Position numbers and translations under genes: made by a program. Positions 51,100 to 64,000 of a stretch of 64,000 nucleotides of DNA are shown in pieces (position 1 is the stretch's first letter; each line of letters starts with the position of its first letter). The notes under the pieces are model-generated. The model was not told the origin of the DNA. It worked only from the letters and a program-made list of their open reading frames with translations, and made no database searches. The stretch is from Burhinus oedicnemus (taxonomy: Eukaryota > Chordata > Aves > Charadriiformes > Burhinidae): NCBI GenBank assembly GCA_008921705.1, contig VFFE01007070.1, positions 1,015,010 through 1,079,009 of the forward strand. Direction: 5' to 3'.

Positions 51100-52414
51100 A
51101 AGCAAGGTTTATTATAGGACTCACTGAAAGGAATAATGCAGTATTTTATCAATGATCAAATCCCATCTTGAAATGTATCAGTCCTTCCTGGCTGAATTAC
51201 ACTAAATTTTGGAATTTTACTTTGATGTAATGCTGCATGATGTGTGACTTGTTATTCAATATGGTTGTTGGAAGGTCTGGTCTGCAAAGGAATTGTTTCA
51301 TATCATACCTGTAGCACAGGAGGGTATTTTTTTAAACTTTCAATTTTCAAAGGAAATCTACTTTATTTTCAAAAGGCAATTCAAGGTTCTCTGAGTGTGT
51401 GTAAAACTCTCCTGGCACCTGATGTATGCATAAAAGACTAGCTTCAATTTAGCAGGTTGCATCCCTCATTTCAAGCTACTGCAGACTATTAACTCCAAAG
51501 TGAAGCTTTCTCATAGAAAGCTAGTGACCTTGCTTTCTCTCCCAGCAGTCTAACCATAATTTATTTAGTACTTGGTGTTACACAGTACTTTGATCCTGTA
51601 GGATATAACGTTGTTACTGGACACAGTTTCAACTGGCCTTTATATGGCCCAGAAAACACTGCATCAAATACAGGTGTTTGAACACACAACCTGAGTTTTC
51701 AAACTACTGTTTTCAGGCTAAACCCATTACAGGTTGGAATCTGACTGGATACCAAGTCATCCATTCAGTGCGCATGAGCTTCGTGTGGAAACCAGCTGCA
51801 ATTGCAGGGATAGCACGGGAACTGTAAAAGCTTATTCAACGAAATACTGCCCTTGACTTTGGCTCAGTATGGGTCAGTTTGTCTCCTTTATAGTCTGGCG
51901 AGGGAAAAGGACAGTGTGCAGTGCTCCTTCCCAAGGACAGGTTATATTAGCCTTGGCAAACTGCTGTGCTAATCTCCTTTCTGTCTACTACATCGAGAAT
52001 TAGCTAAGGCATTTCTGTGCTGTGCTTCCTAAGTCTCAACCACCTTCATGTTCAAGAGGTGCTTCTCTTGAGCGAGAGAAAAAATATTTAATCCTTTTTC
52101 ACATGCTGCTGTTTTACAGATACTGCAGGACATGTTTCGGTGGAGAAACTCCCACTCCCATTGTGCAGCATCAGATGAGCAATCCCCACTGCACCAGGCA
52201 GGGGGCTGAGTAACAGATTTTGGCTTCCCAGCATAAGGACCACATCCTATTTGCATGGAAAAATGAAGTGAATGTGTAAAAACTTAAAAAAACAGTTTTA
52301 AGAAGCTGGGGTACTTGCTCCTGCGTCGCCATGTATTTTGGCTGAAAATATTCTTAGCAAGAAGAAAGGCAGTGCTATGGAGAAATCATTTTCCCTCCAT
52401 GAGTGGCAGCATTA

Positions 52415-52431
52415 TTAATCTGTGTGATTAA
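52415..52431. promoter_or_regulatory. Inverted pair of TAATC homeodomain-type sites
   Basis: TTAATC-TGTGT-GATTAA is a perfect 6-base inverted repeat with a 5-base spacer. TAATC is the half-site preferred by K50 homeodomains (OTX/PITX class), which can bind as dimers. The surrounding 52400-52620 is A/T-rich unique sequence. No expression evidence is available. Confidence 0.25.
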
Positions 52432-53343
52432 TTCTGTGACTATTAAAGTAACTGCAAGGCACTCTCCATTTAGTTAATATCACTAACAAATACACATCTG
52501 TCACTCAAAATGCTGTGTACTCAGCAATGTTGTTCTTACGTTATTAAATATTTACTATTTATTATGATTGTTACTTTTGTTATTTATTGGCTTGCAGCAG
52601 CCAAAAACATGCCAAGCAGCCTGGGGAGGAACTAGAAAAACATTTTCAAACCAGCCTGCCTTAAAGTGAGACGCTTAAATACAACATTAGATATTTTGGC
52701 CTTGATTCACTGAAGTCCTTTTCGCCATATGTCCGAATCCTACAGGGTGGGTGTTAAGCACATACTGCAGTTATTTGTTGGGAAGGGAAGGAATTAAGGG
52801 GAGTTTTGCTGGATCAGGGCTGTGGTCCATGGCTAGAAGCATCCTCCTGCCTTTCACTGGACAATGGCCTTTCCCCTTAGGTAGTGCTGAAAACAGGGGC
52901 AAAATTTGATGGAGATTTGCAGATTGTTTTCCTATGGGGACATTTCCAGCAGATGGGTCTTGATATTGTGTTTACACATATTTACTTCTATTCTCAGGCT
53001 GAGTAGTTAGAAATGCCTGATACAAAACTTCCTCTGTCTGAGCACCACCAATGGTCTGCAATCCATTCACAGAAGACCCTATCAATCCATTAATGCATTT
53101 TTAAGACTTCACAGCCCATGTATCTCTTTGGACCTATGATTCTGATAGCAGAAATTTAGTGGATGAGAAGGAAGCAGCAAACCAACTTATAATAATAGTA
53201 ACTTAGAAGAATGCCTCTGATGTAACACATTAATTTCTGTCCGAAATACATACATTGATTTTGAGGTAGCTTTTATGAAGCTGCTATTAAATTGTAGATG
53301 AGTACAACTATAGCAAATACTGCTTCTTATCATGTTATCATGT

Positions 53344-53365
53344 CATCATAGAATCGTAGAGTCAT
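53344..53365 (-). mobile_element. Possible CR1 3' tail micro-fragment
   Basis: CATCATAGAATCGTAGAGTCAT resembles two copies of the reversed CR1 terminal octamer, but no CR1 body follows on the right. It is either a minimal truncated insertion, a decayed copy or chance. Confidence 0.35.
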
Positions 53366-54454
53366 CTTCCTTTTCTTATGATTCCTAAGGAGCTGAACGA
53401 GACTACGATAATAATTGCAGTGATGTTCAATTTCCATGCCTCAAAAAACAGCCGAGTTTTGACAGGAGGGCTGTTTCCTTTCATAATGTAAAATTGTTTA
53501 ATTTTTCAGGTTCTTCACCTCGCCTGTAACTTCTTACTCAGGTGGCATTAAGTATAGATTTTACAGAAACAAAACAGACTAGACATAGACCTAAATGAAC
53601 TCTCATTCAAGTACTTACTATAAGTAAGGAGTTTGCAAATTGTTAATGAAGTTGGGAAAGAAATTTCAAGTGCAGGAAAAACATGTCTTCTATGTATTGT
53701 ATTCTGTTGTTTTCTACCTGCTGTGACTTTATTTTTCTGTTGTATTTATATTGCATGTTTTTTTGCACCTTGTAAAATGAAGTCAAATTGTGTTCACAAA
53801 GCATGTCTTTCTCAGGTTTTGATAAATGACTATATTTCCATAGACTTCACTGAATTGCCTTTAATTGAGACCATTTGTTATGAGATGATATCAGAGCTCA
53901 AAACCAATGGCTGGGTCTTCTCTCCACAATGTTGCTTCCAGCAAACAATCAGATAGGAGACTTTTCAGAAACATAGAGCCTTTTTTAACTAGCAGTATAA
54001 TTCACTAGTAAATATAGAAGGTTATAACACCTTAAAATAATTTATGGTACTGTCAGGCCTGAAGAAGAAAAGACTTCTCTTGGGAAGCAGTTTCAGTAGA
54101 ACTTCAAAAATTGTATGTTTGATAAATAGCACTACAACTAACAACGTTCAAAGTGCAAGGATCAAGGGAATTTTAAATTGGGGATTTAGACTCTCAAGTC
54201 CACATAAAACTAATATGGAGGAAGATGCTGTGACCAAACAAAGGACAAACGTTTAATGTGTCAACGAAATCAACAAGAGAAACATATCTACTGATCTTCT
54301 GGGATCTGAGTTTTGACCTGTCTGTATACCATGATGTCACTGATAAAAAGTGTGAATTTTTATCCTAAAAGAATAATATCTTCCGCCCATCTAAAGTTTT
54401 TGAGAATCTTAAACATTTTTTTATCTCATATTCAGGCCCAGCATTCCACATGTC

Positions 54455-54471
54455 AAAAAAAAAAAAAAAAA
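54455..54471 (+). repeat. A17 homopolymer next to the assembly gap
   Basis: Seventeen A run almost directly into the stretch of N, so the homopolymer probably caused the gap. Confidence 0.9.
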
Positions 54472-54473
54472 TT

Positions 54474-54493
54474 NNNNNNNNNNNNNNNNNNNN
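54474..54493. other. Assembly gap (20 N)
   Basis: Twenty undetermined bases. The round number suggests a placeholder, so the true missing length may differ. Confidence 0.98.
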
Positions 54494-56910
54494 TAAACCA
54501 GTAATAATTACAGCTGAGAAAAATGAAATATTTCTGTTACATGATTTTGCAATGCTTTTCATTTTTATCTTTCTAAGCTGTATTTTAGCTGATATTTTAA
54601 AACATTAAGTTGCTTTGTCTGGAAATAGTTTCAAAAGGAAATGCTTTAGCTTGAAAATCTTGATTTTTTTTCTTTTAAAACAAATTGCACAAAGAGGTCC
54701 ACTGAAGCAGAAACTCGTGAAAAGTACTTTTCCTACTAACTGGCATTTTCAATGAAAAACATTTTATTGGAAGATTCCCGACAAATTCTATCCCTTGTTA
54801 TAGGCTGTGGCTTTTGGAATAACTGCATTATTGAGGACCGAGAGTCAATTGCCTGAAAATAATGGTCTACTCACTCATAGGTTGTCAAAGGATGAATGGA
54901 TAGGTGTGCTTTAAAATTAGTTTTTCTTGACAATATCAAGGTAAATAAAATGTTAAGTTTTGTTAAGGTTCCCTTCAGCTCTTGTGGACATAACCACTCA
55001 GCATCCTAAATTTAGAGGATATCTGCATTCTGCTACTGTTACCTTGATTCCTTGCTAGGACCATATGCTTTGAGAGATAAGAAGGAGAGGATTTGCTGTT
55101 TGTGAATGCTCATTATAACTGTAATGAATGAGATAACACTGATTAACAAAGAAATTAAGAGTTCTGTTCTTTGGAGAACAAGGTACCCCACTCCGTCAAT
55201 CCATTTAAGTACTCAACATTTAACAGGTAAGTCGTTCTACTGATCCCAATATCTTATAGTTTAAACACCTGGTTTGGTGTTTTATTAACACATGGACCTT
55301 GCAATGATTCCATTTTTCATCAAAATATTCTTTTAAAAATAAAACTAATCAGAAACAGGAAAAATATGTTTTCACAGATTGAACACAATCTGTCCACACC
55401 TTGATGTGTCTAAACAGTGGTATAAAATATTTTCTGTATGTCCACATCTCTGTATATTTGTGCATTACCTTCTTTTTCAATGTAATGCTCTCCTTTGAAA
55501 ATTTTTTACACTATGGTGTTGGGAACAAACTTCTTAATTTCCCATTTAAATTACTATTTGAGTCACGATACTGATTTCAGGATATTTGTAATAAGGAATC
55601 ACAGTGTTTTCACAGAGAAGAAAGAATACAGACATAGCACCTCTGAGCTGCAGATACCTGAATATCAGAGAAGAGAATAGCTGTATCTTTCATGTCTAAA
55701 GCGGTTTCAGGCCTCATGAACATTTCAGGGAGGAGCCCAAACCTGGGCCACAACAATAGCTTCATATGGCCTAAATATCACACAAAAATATGGAACAGAA
55801 AATATTGCTCAAAAAAAGCCCCAAACCACTCTCCTGCTGATCCAAAGCTTTGGGCTTCAACTAGTCCCCTCTGTAAACAGCCAGATGCTCACACAAACAC
55901 TCCACTCCATACACCTACGCCTCACTTCTTTTCTGTAGTGAGTCCCACAGAGGTGGAAACCATTGTCTTGCACCTGATTTGCATATTAACCAGTCTCATC
56001 CAGACTGCTGTACTGATTGTAATATAAAAACCTTGGACTTTGTCTTTCGGCCTCACTCTTGGGCATGGCCCCAGCAACACATTTGTCTGTCTGCCTGTCT
56101 CTTGGTATTTCTACTGAACTGATCACTGAGGACAGTTTTCCCAGATGTGTAAAGGCAAATTACAGTGATGGGAAGTCTGTGTGTTGAGAAGGGAGACCAC
56201 AGAGTGGGAATAACAGCAGCCCTTAGGATAGAGGTTGCTTAATACGCTCTGCAAAGGTGTTCCTTAGTAGCAACACATATGTTGCCTGTGACCTGAACTT
56301 TCAAAGTCTTTTTTTTATCATCACAACGTCCAAGGTTGGGGAAGGGAACCAAAAAAAGACTAAAACTACCAAAAAAATACATGTCTTTAGAAATGGATTT
56401 AACCAAGAAAAGCTTTCCAGAGGGGCTGGGACAACAGCTTGTCCCACACAGGCCTCTTTTTTCATTAAATTGTTACCTTCCCAGTGTCCCTCTCTGTCTT
56501 GCTCTCTCAACAGTCGAACACCATCACAGAAGCTGAAAATGCCTGCCGAGTCCCATGCTGTTACACATATACAAAGCAGCCATGCAATGTTCAAAAGGCA
56601 GCCTGGCCTCTTCGTTGCTGCTGCTTGCCGCTTATGGCACAATAGATCTTATTTATACCCTAAGCGGTATTCTTCTGAAGTTCTTTTCTCATATTGGCAC
56701 TTTTAGGAGAAGTTAACTGCACTGGGTAAGCTGTGATCCAAATGCAATGTCAGGGAGCTGTTCCACCAAAACTACAAGAGCAACCTCATTTTAATACATG
56801 CTGCCCTTGTGTGCTCCCTCCGGGATCTGGGCAGGCTTCAGCCGAGAGTCGCATTCAGGAGTTTTGCTGATGTGATCCTTTGCCATATAGATAATCACCT
56901 CTTAAAACCA

Positions 56911-56925
56911 GGCAGGCAGGCAGGC
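56911..56925 (+). repeat. (GGCA)n tetranucleotide repeat
   Basis: Between three and four GGCA units. Confidence 0.85.
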
Positions 56926-58021
56926 ATCTTTGTCAAACGAGCACATTTCGTGATCGTAAAGTGCCATCTTCAGAGTACTTCCAGACCCCACACTGTGATA
57001 GCAGGCTGCCTGCCCTCCTTCCTTTAATTAAGAAACCCTCTCGTGCTCATGCTGGGACTGTTGCACACATTGAACCTTGGTATTTCCAGATCCATTTCTT
57101 TTCTTTAAAACCTTATTGCTTCTACACAATCTACAGAGACTGTTGCATTTCAAACGGATCTTTAATTTATTCATTTGTACATAACTTTGCCCCGGAAAAA
57201 TTCACAACAGGAATACCAAGCTGCTGTCGGCTTGATGAACACACGAGTATCAGACTTAGTCTGGCTCCAGGTAAGTGGCCATCACCTTCAGAAAGATTCA
57301 ACAAAGAGATGGCAAAAAAGTGAAAATTTTCAGCATATTTATTGCACACACTTTCCATCTGTAATGTTCACTACAGGTCCATCAGGCCAGGTATGGGGGA
57401 GGCTGTGGCACATTGCACTTAGTGGTATAATATTTCTACAATATCAGTGAACCAGGGATGGGGATGAGACACACATATAAAATGAGATGGAAGAGGAGAA
57501 ATAGAGACAGTCTCAACAGCAGCCTCAGCCCTATGAGACTTCCCCTCCTTCCTTCCCTCTCCCATGGCAGGAAGGTCATCCCACCTCCTCTTTTGGAGTC
57601 ATCAAATTCACTTCTACTGACAAGAGGACTGAGTGTTTGGAAGATTCTGAATTCAAAGAGAGTCAGAGTCAATCTCAAATAATCTTAATGTAAATTTTCG
57701 ACTCTTGTGGTAAGATTACCTCATTATTCAGGGATTTCAAGACATGTCTGCAGGTCTTTCAAACTAGAATAGCTTGACTTGTCCCAGGCTAGCCTATTCA
57801 ACAGCCCATGGCCTTAGAAGTCAAGACCATAAATCACATTTTTTATAAAGATCAAAATAAGGTATGAATGTACATATTTGTGGTCAAATTTTGTCACAGT
57901 AGGCATTCTTTTTTTCTTTTTGTCATTCTCCAGTAGTTGAATATGTAACAGGAAATGATTTATATATCCCTTTTTTTCTCCTGATGCCATTTAATAAAAC
58001 GCTAAAGCTGAGATGAAAAAG

Positions 58022-58049
58022 GGGTTTTTTTGTTTGTTTTTTGTTTTAT
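58022..58049 (+). repeat. T/G-rich low-complexity tract
   Basis: TTTG/TTTTTTG units of the same kind as the tracts at 15315 and 26057. Confidence 0.75.
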
Positions 58050-60073
58050 TAAACAGTCAAATATCAGCTGTAGTGGCTCCTACAAAACAAGATACAACCT
58101 TAATAATTTATGCAACCATAGAGAAAAGAAGGGATTAGTGTGGTGTATCCTTATCCTAGAAATTGCTATTGTTCAGAAAGAATAATAATAATGAAAAAAA
58201 GATTAAGCGTCCATATCCAGGCTAGAATTGCTATTGTAAATGAGGCTGTAGACTGAGAAATTGACCCTCTTAGACAGAACAGCTGAATCTTTCTGTGAAT
58301 TATGGGACACCCCTACAAGTAAACATCTATCTACAGCCTGTGATGCTTTGTATTAGCTGGAGAAATTATGTGCTGTGATGTGGACCTTGCCGCATATGTA
58401 ATCTAGAGTGTGAAATGAGCAGTGTTCTTGTAAGTAGCTGAAATGTCCCTGACAAACAGTAGTCCTAAGGAAATAATTTTGAAATCCCAGGACTCTGAAT
58501 CGATGCTTTCATTCGTCTTAGGGAATCGGAGAGGAAGCCCCACTGCCACATTCAGCCTATCACCCTTTCATGGCGGTATGCTTTCTGAGATGTATCTTCT
58601 TCTGCTTTGCTTTGACTCTTAATGATGGAAGAATCATTGTTCCCAGATTTTTGCTAGGAAGTCTGAGTTGCTGGGAAATCAGGGAAATAGGTATGGTGCC
58701 TGCCTCCAGGAAGCTTTTTTTTATAATCCCAGGCTAAGTCTGCTAGAGTCAATGCCTGTAATTTTGGCACAGAAACACATATGCAGGGAAATGACATTTC
58801 TGTAGAAATATCATAAAGCACAATCCTTGCTTGCTTTAGACAAGCCTGCAAAGCAGGAGCGAGGAAACACTTGCTTTTCTGTCCATTATGCAATGGCATT
58901 CAGTGAAGTACTCTCTGGTGGCAGGGTGATGACTTGGGACGTGGAAGATTCAGGTTCACCTCCCTGGTTCACTGCAAAGGCAGCAGAAAGGAATAATATG
59001 TGCCCACATTTCATCTGCTCTAGTTCGCAGCCACGTACGAGCACAAAGGCACCTTCCTTGCGTAGCCCAGCAGACAAAAGTGGTTAATTTTAACACGGAT
59101 CAGTTACCACACCATTGCTTATAGCCTGGCTTGCAAAGTTAGGTGCCCCTTCAGAGACTTGTGAGTGTCGTGACCTAAACTGAAAAGCAAAGGATGAGCA
59201 AAATATATTCCCACCGAGCTTGCTTAGATGGTGATGCCTGCTTTATTAAGCACTGCATAAGTCTCTTCACCCTCTGATTTCTTATTGTGTCTTCAGACCT
59301 GTCTGTAAATCACTGAACACAATTTTAACACTAGATAAATCATGGGAAAGAATAATAGTTTCTGGTCGTTTACACTATATGATTTTTTTTTTCTAAGCTG
59401 CCCTTTCTGACAGCTCTCCATAGATTCCAGCCATGGGCTTGCATGCTGTTTTCAAATTTATGTACTTTTGACTGCAGCTTAGCTGTCTCCCACACAGCTA
59501 AACAATTATTCGAATATTGGTTCTTTGATGTTAATACCCACCTTTTATTGCTTCATCAATACTGAGCACAGGGTGAAATAGAGCCAGCTGCAGCTTTTTA
59601 AGGCATAAAGATCACAGTTGTGAAGATGACAGAATCAAATTCACCTTGTCTATAGTTTATGGGTTTTGTGCTGTTCCTCACACTGGTGACATTTTTTTGG
59701 CCACAAAAGTGAAATACTAAATTCACTAAGTGCACCTAAGGAGAGATGCTGCAAGACCTCCTAATGACTAAGCATCAGGTGACCTCAATGGAGTTACAAC
59801 ACGATGAAATTAGATGTGCAGATTTTCTATTTTGTGAAGGAAAAAAAAATTAAGCCTTTCCAGCAACACATTCAGTTTAATTTTTCTCCTTAGCAGATTA
59901 ACTCTCTTCTTTGTATATCAAATTTTGCAATATTTTTTGGCCAGATTCTCAGCTAAGAAATTTTCAGCCCCAAGTAAATGGGATGTTGGAATATTACAAG
60001 GAAAGCAATTTGGTGCAGTGTCAGTAGCTGTGCATGTGTTTCTTTATCTGGAAATTTAGTTGTCATCTTTTAA

Positions 60074-60089
60074 AAACAAACAAACAAAC
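60074..60089 (+). repeat. (AAAC)4 microsatellite
   Basis: Four AAAC units. Confidence 0.9.
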
Positions 60090-60525
60090 TCTAAAGAATA
60101 ATTTTGTTCCTTTAGGACTATCTGGAGTTGTAGGTAACTTAAACCTGTTTGTGGGCTTATGTTGCTCAAATCAGATATTAATTAATGAGAGCATAAGAGA
60201 TCATCATTACAAGGTAATGCATGAAGCCAAAGATCAAGTACAGCAACGTTCTCTGGCACAAATCACGGCCTAACCTGTTTCAGATGACTAAAGTTACCTG
60301 GCAGTTCTTGGGGTACAGCTGCATAAGATCAGCTAAGAATCCAGAAAAAGGAGGCCTAAAAGCAGTGAATAAAACAAAAAGAGTTTGCAAATTTGTCTGG
60401 ATCAAGCGCTGCTCATCTGTCAAGCCCTGCTCGTTTGTCATGCTGTTACTGCGAAACCATTCATACAGAATGGTTGGGGAAACTGTCAGAACAGACAGGA
60501 GCTTTCCCCTCAGAAAAGGTAGCAA

Positions 60526-60570
60526 AATCACAGAATCTTTTAGGTTGGAAAGGATCTCTTGAAATCCTCA
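60526..60570 (-). mobile_element. CR1 LINE 3'-end fragment, degraded
   Basis: AATCACAGAATCTTTTAGG, then TTGGAAAGGATCTC, is the reversed CR1 terminus of the same type as the copy at 7301. Similarity fades after about 45 bases. No coding part remains. Confidence 0.75.
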
Positions 60571-60575
60571 GGTTT

Positions 60576-63500
60576 GATTGTCTTAGCTGGTTAGACAGCC
60601 AGTAGTCGCACTCCCACAGTATTTAATAAAGTCTGTCACTCAAATGGGAGACTATGGTACAGAAAGCATAAACCAAACAGGGTAGGGTAGATGAGAAAAC
60701 ACTGAAAACTAATTATGATTCCTGGCAAATGTTTTCTCTTGAAAATTTTTGATGGTTTTGATTAAAACTAATATTTTCACAGGTAGTATTTGCTTTCTGC
60801 ATTTCTTAGCTTTTTTAAGAGGCCCAACCGCTCTGAAAGGATTTCTCTTTACTCTGAGGTATTATATTTCAAAAGAAATATATAATTAAGATTTTATAAG
60901 AAATACACATATATATATTTATTTATATTATGTATATATTAAAAAAATGTACAAAATAAAAAATAATTGCCAAGTAACTCTATAATTAAGGATTGACCTA
61001 GACCTAGTTACAATTTTCTTCACACAGATTCCTGTTGCTCATGTGTCCCAAATACAGTCACCTTCTGGAAATACAAAAGTCCTCAGTCAACATAAGAGTT
61101 TCAGCAAAATGCCAGGGTGTGTTAACCCCGCAGCGTGGCGACTCTCCCTGTTTTGGGGCACTGTGTCAGCAACACAGCTTCCCACGGCGAGGACATATGG
61201 CAAGGGCAACGGCAGCCACCTGTGCGCACATCCCAATCACTTAGCAATATTGCTAAATACGAGAAAACAGAAACTCCTGGAAATAACAATTTATAATGCT
61301 GTTATAGATTAGGAAAGCCTGAAGAGGATTAAATGGTCTTTCCCACAGGAAACGGAGATAGTCAGCTCAAAGACATCATTAAAGGCAGTCACAATTGCCC
61401 TGTCCCTGTCCTTATCCATAAAAGGATTCCTCTCAACAGGTTTTGATGAGCAAAAATGAAGGAGTGGCTTATTTTCCAGAACTTCCTCTGAGCCATTTCT
61501 CAGCAATGTGAGATGTTTCCCTGGCCTGTCTCCTGAGGAGTGAGTCCAGACACGGAGATAGCACAGAGCTGTCTCAACTGGCCCCATTTCCCACCCACAC
61601 GCAGTATCTATCTGCCTCGAAGGACAGCACGGCAGCAAGAGACAGGTTAGGGAAGCAACAGCTGAACCATGGAGAATTAGTTTCAAGGTAGAAGAAACTT
61701 AGCAACATAATCATCTGTCTTTCTACAATGTTTACAGTGCCAGGGGTTTGTTGATTTGTTCCTGTGCTTATTTTTGTGATACTAAATTTGATTAGAATGA
61801 ACCTTCCCTCTGGGTGCATTGGCAAACCATAAAGTAGAGATACACTGAAGCCTATTATAAAGTCAAAATCTATAAATAAATTTAGAGTTACACAAAACAA
61901 TGCTAGGCATACTGAGCATTTTATTATTCAATATGTCTTTTTGCTAGTGGCATATCTACTTAATTCTGAGAGATCTGTGTTTTACTAAACCCAGCAAGCA
62001 TTTAATAACTAGCACTTTACAGCAACTTTTGTATAAACAAATATTCAAGGGTGCTTTTCAAAGATCCTAGCTCTTTTCTTCAGTAAACAAATGGAAATGT
62101 AAAGCTCTTTGGAAGGTTATGGACATTTTCTAGCTCATGAGTAAGAAAGAAACTTGGATCGAAACAGCTCAAACTGAAACCTATGACTACTTCTGGTGGA
62201 GGAGAGTGTTTTTGTACAGACAGATCTAAAAACTTACATGCAGTTTTGAAACCTAAATGAGATGTTTGTGCTTTCTACCTGAACAATAGAGCTTTCAGTT
62301 TATTAAAACTAGGGTTTTTCTCTATTTCTTGTACAAATTATCTCAATCGTAATCAAAACCCCTAATTTAGATGCCTAGTGCTGGAGGATGTGAATATCAT
62401 ACGTGGCTGAATTAGTCTAGCATGGCATGCGGGCCCCAGGATTCTCAAAATCAGTGGCATTCGGACCTCACTTTGCAATCTTTGTGGGAAGAGAAGCTGT
62501 CCACTGAGACCTATTCTCTAGCTAAATCCACAGATTTGAAGGAGTATCTGCCTGTGTTTCAAACCCACAACTATCTAAATGCTGGCAATTTAAATTCACC
62601 ACCATTTCCCCAATTTAAACAATGTTTTCTTGATTTGCATCAAAACCAAACTACCAGCATGAAATGCATCCATTTATACTCTCTACATACTCAAAGTTAA
62701 ATAACTAATATTGGAAGGGATCCAATGTAACATAAGACTTACTCTATCACCATAATTTTTTGAGCTACTCTATACAAAATTCAAAGGAAGACACTTTATG
62801 TAATCTCAAAGTTCAAAGATGTTAAAATCAGTTGCAGAAATAAAATGAGGCATCAAAGATTTCATTTCAAAGATCATTATTTTCACAATTGAGCATCCTT
62901 AGTTAGGGTCTGCTTTTCAATTGGACTGACAACAAACAAACCATCCTGAAACAATGGGGTGGGATAAATCTTGGCATTTTGAGCATCTTGGCATTTTTCT
63001 TTAGATCAGATACAGAGTCCCAGGTGAAGCAACGAATAAGTTCTCTCCTCATTGCTGTTATGGGGATGACACTGCCATTTGACTACAGATCACCAGGAAT
63101 CAAATTTAATCCTCCATGTGTCTTTGAAACATAACTGAGTTGAGCAGGAACTCTCTTCCCATTTTATGGATGGATAACCCAGGTCCCGGTAATTCCATAG
63201 GAAAAGGAGAGTCCTGGCTCCAGCTGCAGGAAACCCAAGGACCTGTGTCAGGCTGTGTCGGCTGAGGTTCTGCCCTGTGGATTTTCCCCTACATTTTTGT
63301 ATGTGCTGACTAAGGGCAGAAATTACCTCAGTTCTTACTCAAGCAGAATTTCTTCTGAAGTCAAACAAAATTTCATGCACATCAATTTGGTAGGAAATTT
63401 TTTGAAGATTGTGGTTATGATTAACAGAAGCTGTAATTGACTGTATGTTAACATACTAATTTCAAATCCCTAGTGAATGCCAGGGGAAAATCAAGTAGAA

Positions 63501-64000
63501 GTCTCTGTTGGGTTTGAAGCAAGATGCACAAATGTTTTTCCAGGTAGAAGAGCAGCTGAATATCAGAATGATGTTCATGTTAATAACATTCCCAGTTGAA
63601 ACTGTCTTGAGCTCAGTGAGTTTCACTTTGTGAGCACCTCCAGACCCAAATGGCTGAGCCCTAAAGCTAAATATATAATTAATCCATAGGTTGTGTTAAG
63701 TACTAGATTTGCAATTCTTAATTAACTCATTTTGATAATGAGTAACATTATCAGCAAACCATCAGCCTCCACAGAGAGTTGTAAATGCCACTGCTCTGCA
63801 TATTCAACACTGAATAAATTAAAATTTGTTTAACTTTCAAATAATATCTATTATTTTCAATAATTCAATTGTTTGCATCTTCTTTCTCTTTATACTTACT
63901 AAAACCATCTCTCATCTCATTTTATTGTGTCCTTTACAAAACTTCCAATTTGTAAATTGCCACAGCTCTTTTTACTCCTTACACTAACTTAGTTTCTTAA
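60576..64000. other. Distal flank, no gene seen
   Basis: A/T-rich unique DNA with an A/T-rich tract at about 60903-60950. The longest open frame, 125 codons on the minus strand at 61309-61686, resembles no protein I know and has no visible gene structure. Confidence 0.55.
60903..60950 (+). repeat. A/T-rich low-complexity tract
   Basis: Irregular ATATAT, TTTATTTATATT and poly-A stretches. Confidence 0.8.

Larger units (their letters stand above)
40840..53343. other. Upstream flank, about 12.5 kb, no gene seen
   Basis: Unique A/T-rich DNA. Open frames are short and unrecognised. Named contents are T runs at 41422-41436 and 45897-45912, an (AAAC)5 repeat at 47366-47385, the ATTC/T-rich tract at 51040-51099, and a paired homeodomain-type site at 52415-52431. 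Confidence 0.55.
53366..60525. other. Upstream flank, about 7 kb, no gene seen
   Basis: Unique A/T-rich DNA with an assembly gap (54474-54493), a GGCA repeat (56911-56925), a T/G-rich tract (58022-58049) and an AAAC repeat (60074-60089). Overlapping open frames at 56257-56706 on both strands match nothing I recognise. Confidence 0.55.

Noticed and set aside
56257..56706. 149-codon plus and 113-codon minus overlapping frames
   Set aside because: No recognised domain; sense/antisense overlap suggests chance. The hydrophobic end on the minus strand is read from A/T-rich DNA.
1..64000. Search for tRNA, rRNA, snRNA, CRISPR arrays, endogenous retroviruses and DNA transposons
   Set aside because: None could be supported by eye; repeat masking with an avian library and tRNAscan would be decisive.

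Overview
The window reads as nuclear DNA from a bird. It has vertebrate features: CpG depletion outside one sharp CpG island, a spliced exon with a consensus donor, long non-coding stretches and A/T-rich microsatellites. It also carries 5'-truncated CR1 LINE copies of avian type, ending in the typical 3' octamer tail (ATTCTATG-like) and including one recognisable ORF2 C-terminus. There is no sign of prokaryotic, viral or plasmid organisation. Species cannot be told from the sequence.

One gene is supported. On the minus strand at 14820-14745 lies a short first coding exon: a start codon in good Kozak context, 25 codons of signal peptide, then a GTGAGT donor in phase 1. The peptide ends in WHLGLTATN, which from memory matches the end of the human CNTNAP5 (contactin-associated protein-like 5, Caspr5) signal peptide, so I call it CNTNAP5 exon 1. 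It sits in a roughly 1.6 kb CpG island (about 13590-15240) with a TATA-like box (15129-15134) and three upstream AUGs in the inferred leader. Transcription runs leftward, so 1-14744 is the start of intron 1, which continues beyond the window. The rest of the protein (discoidin, laminin-G, EGF, fibrinogen-like and transmembrane parts) is not here.

Layout: 1-14744, CNTNAP5 intron 1, with a CR1 copy of about 0.5 kb (7301-7795) and a double palindrome (5278-5318); 13590-15240, CpG island with a CTCF-like site; 14821-about 15105, inferred 5' UTR; 15240-64000, about 49 kb of upstream sequence with no gene I can support. That flank holds three small CR1 3' ends, microsatellites, a perfect 17-bp hairpin (40672-40709), possible transcription-factor site clusters and one 20-base assembly gap (54474-54493). 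It fits the gene-poor flank expected for a large neuronal adhesion gene.

I did not find an undescribed multi-gene system. The points most worth following up are the upstream-AUG cluster on CNTNAP5, the CTCF-like site in the island, the hairpin beside a CR1 end, and the tandem half-site array at 19685-19708.
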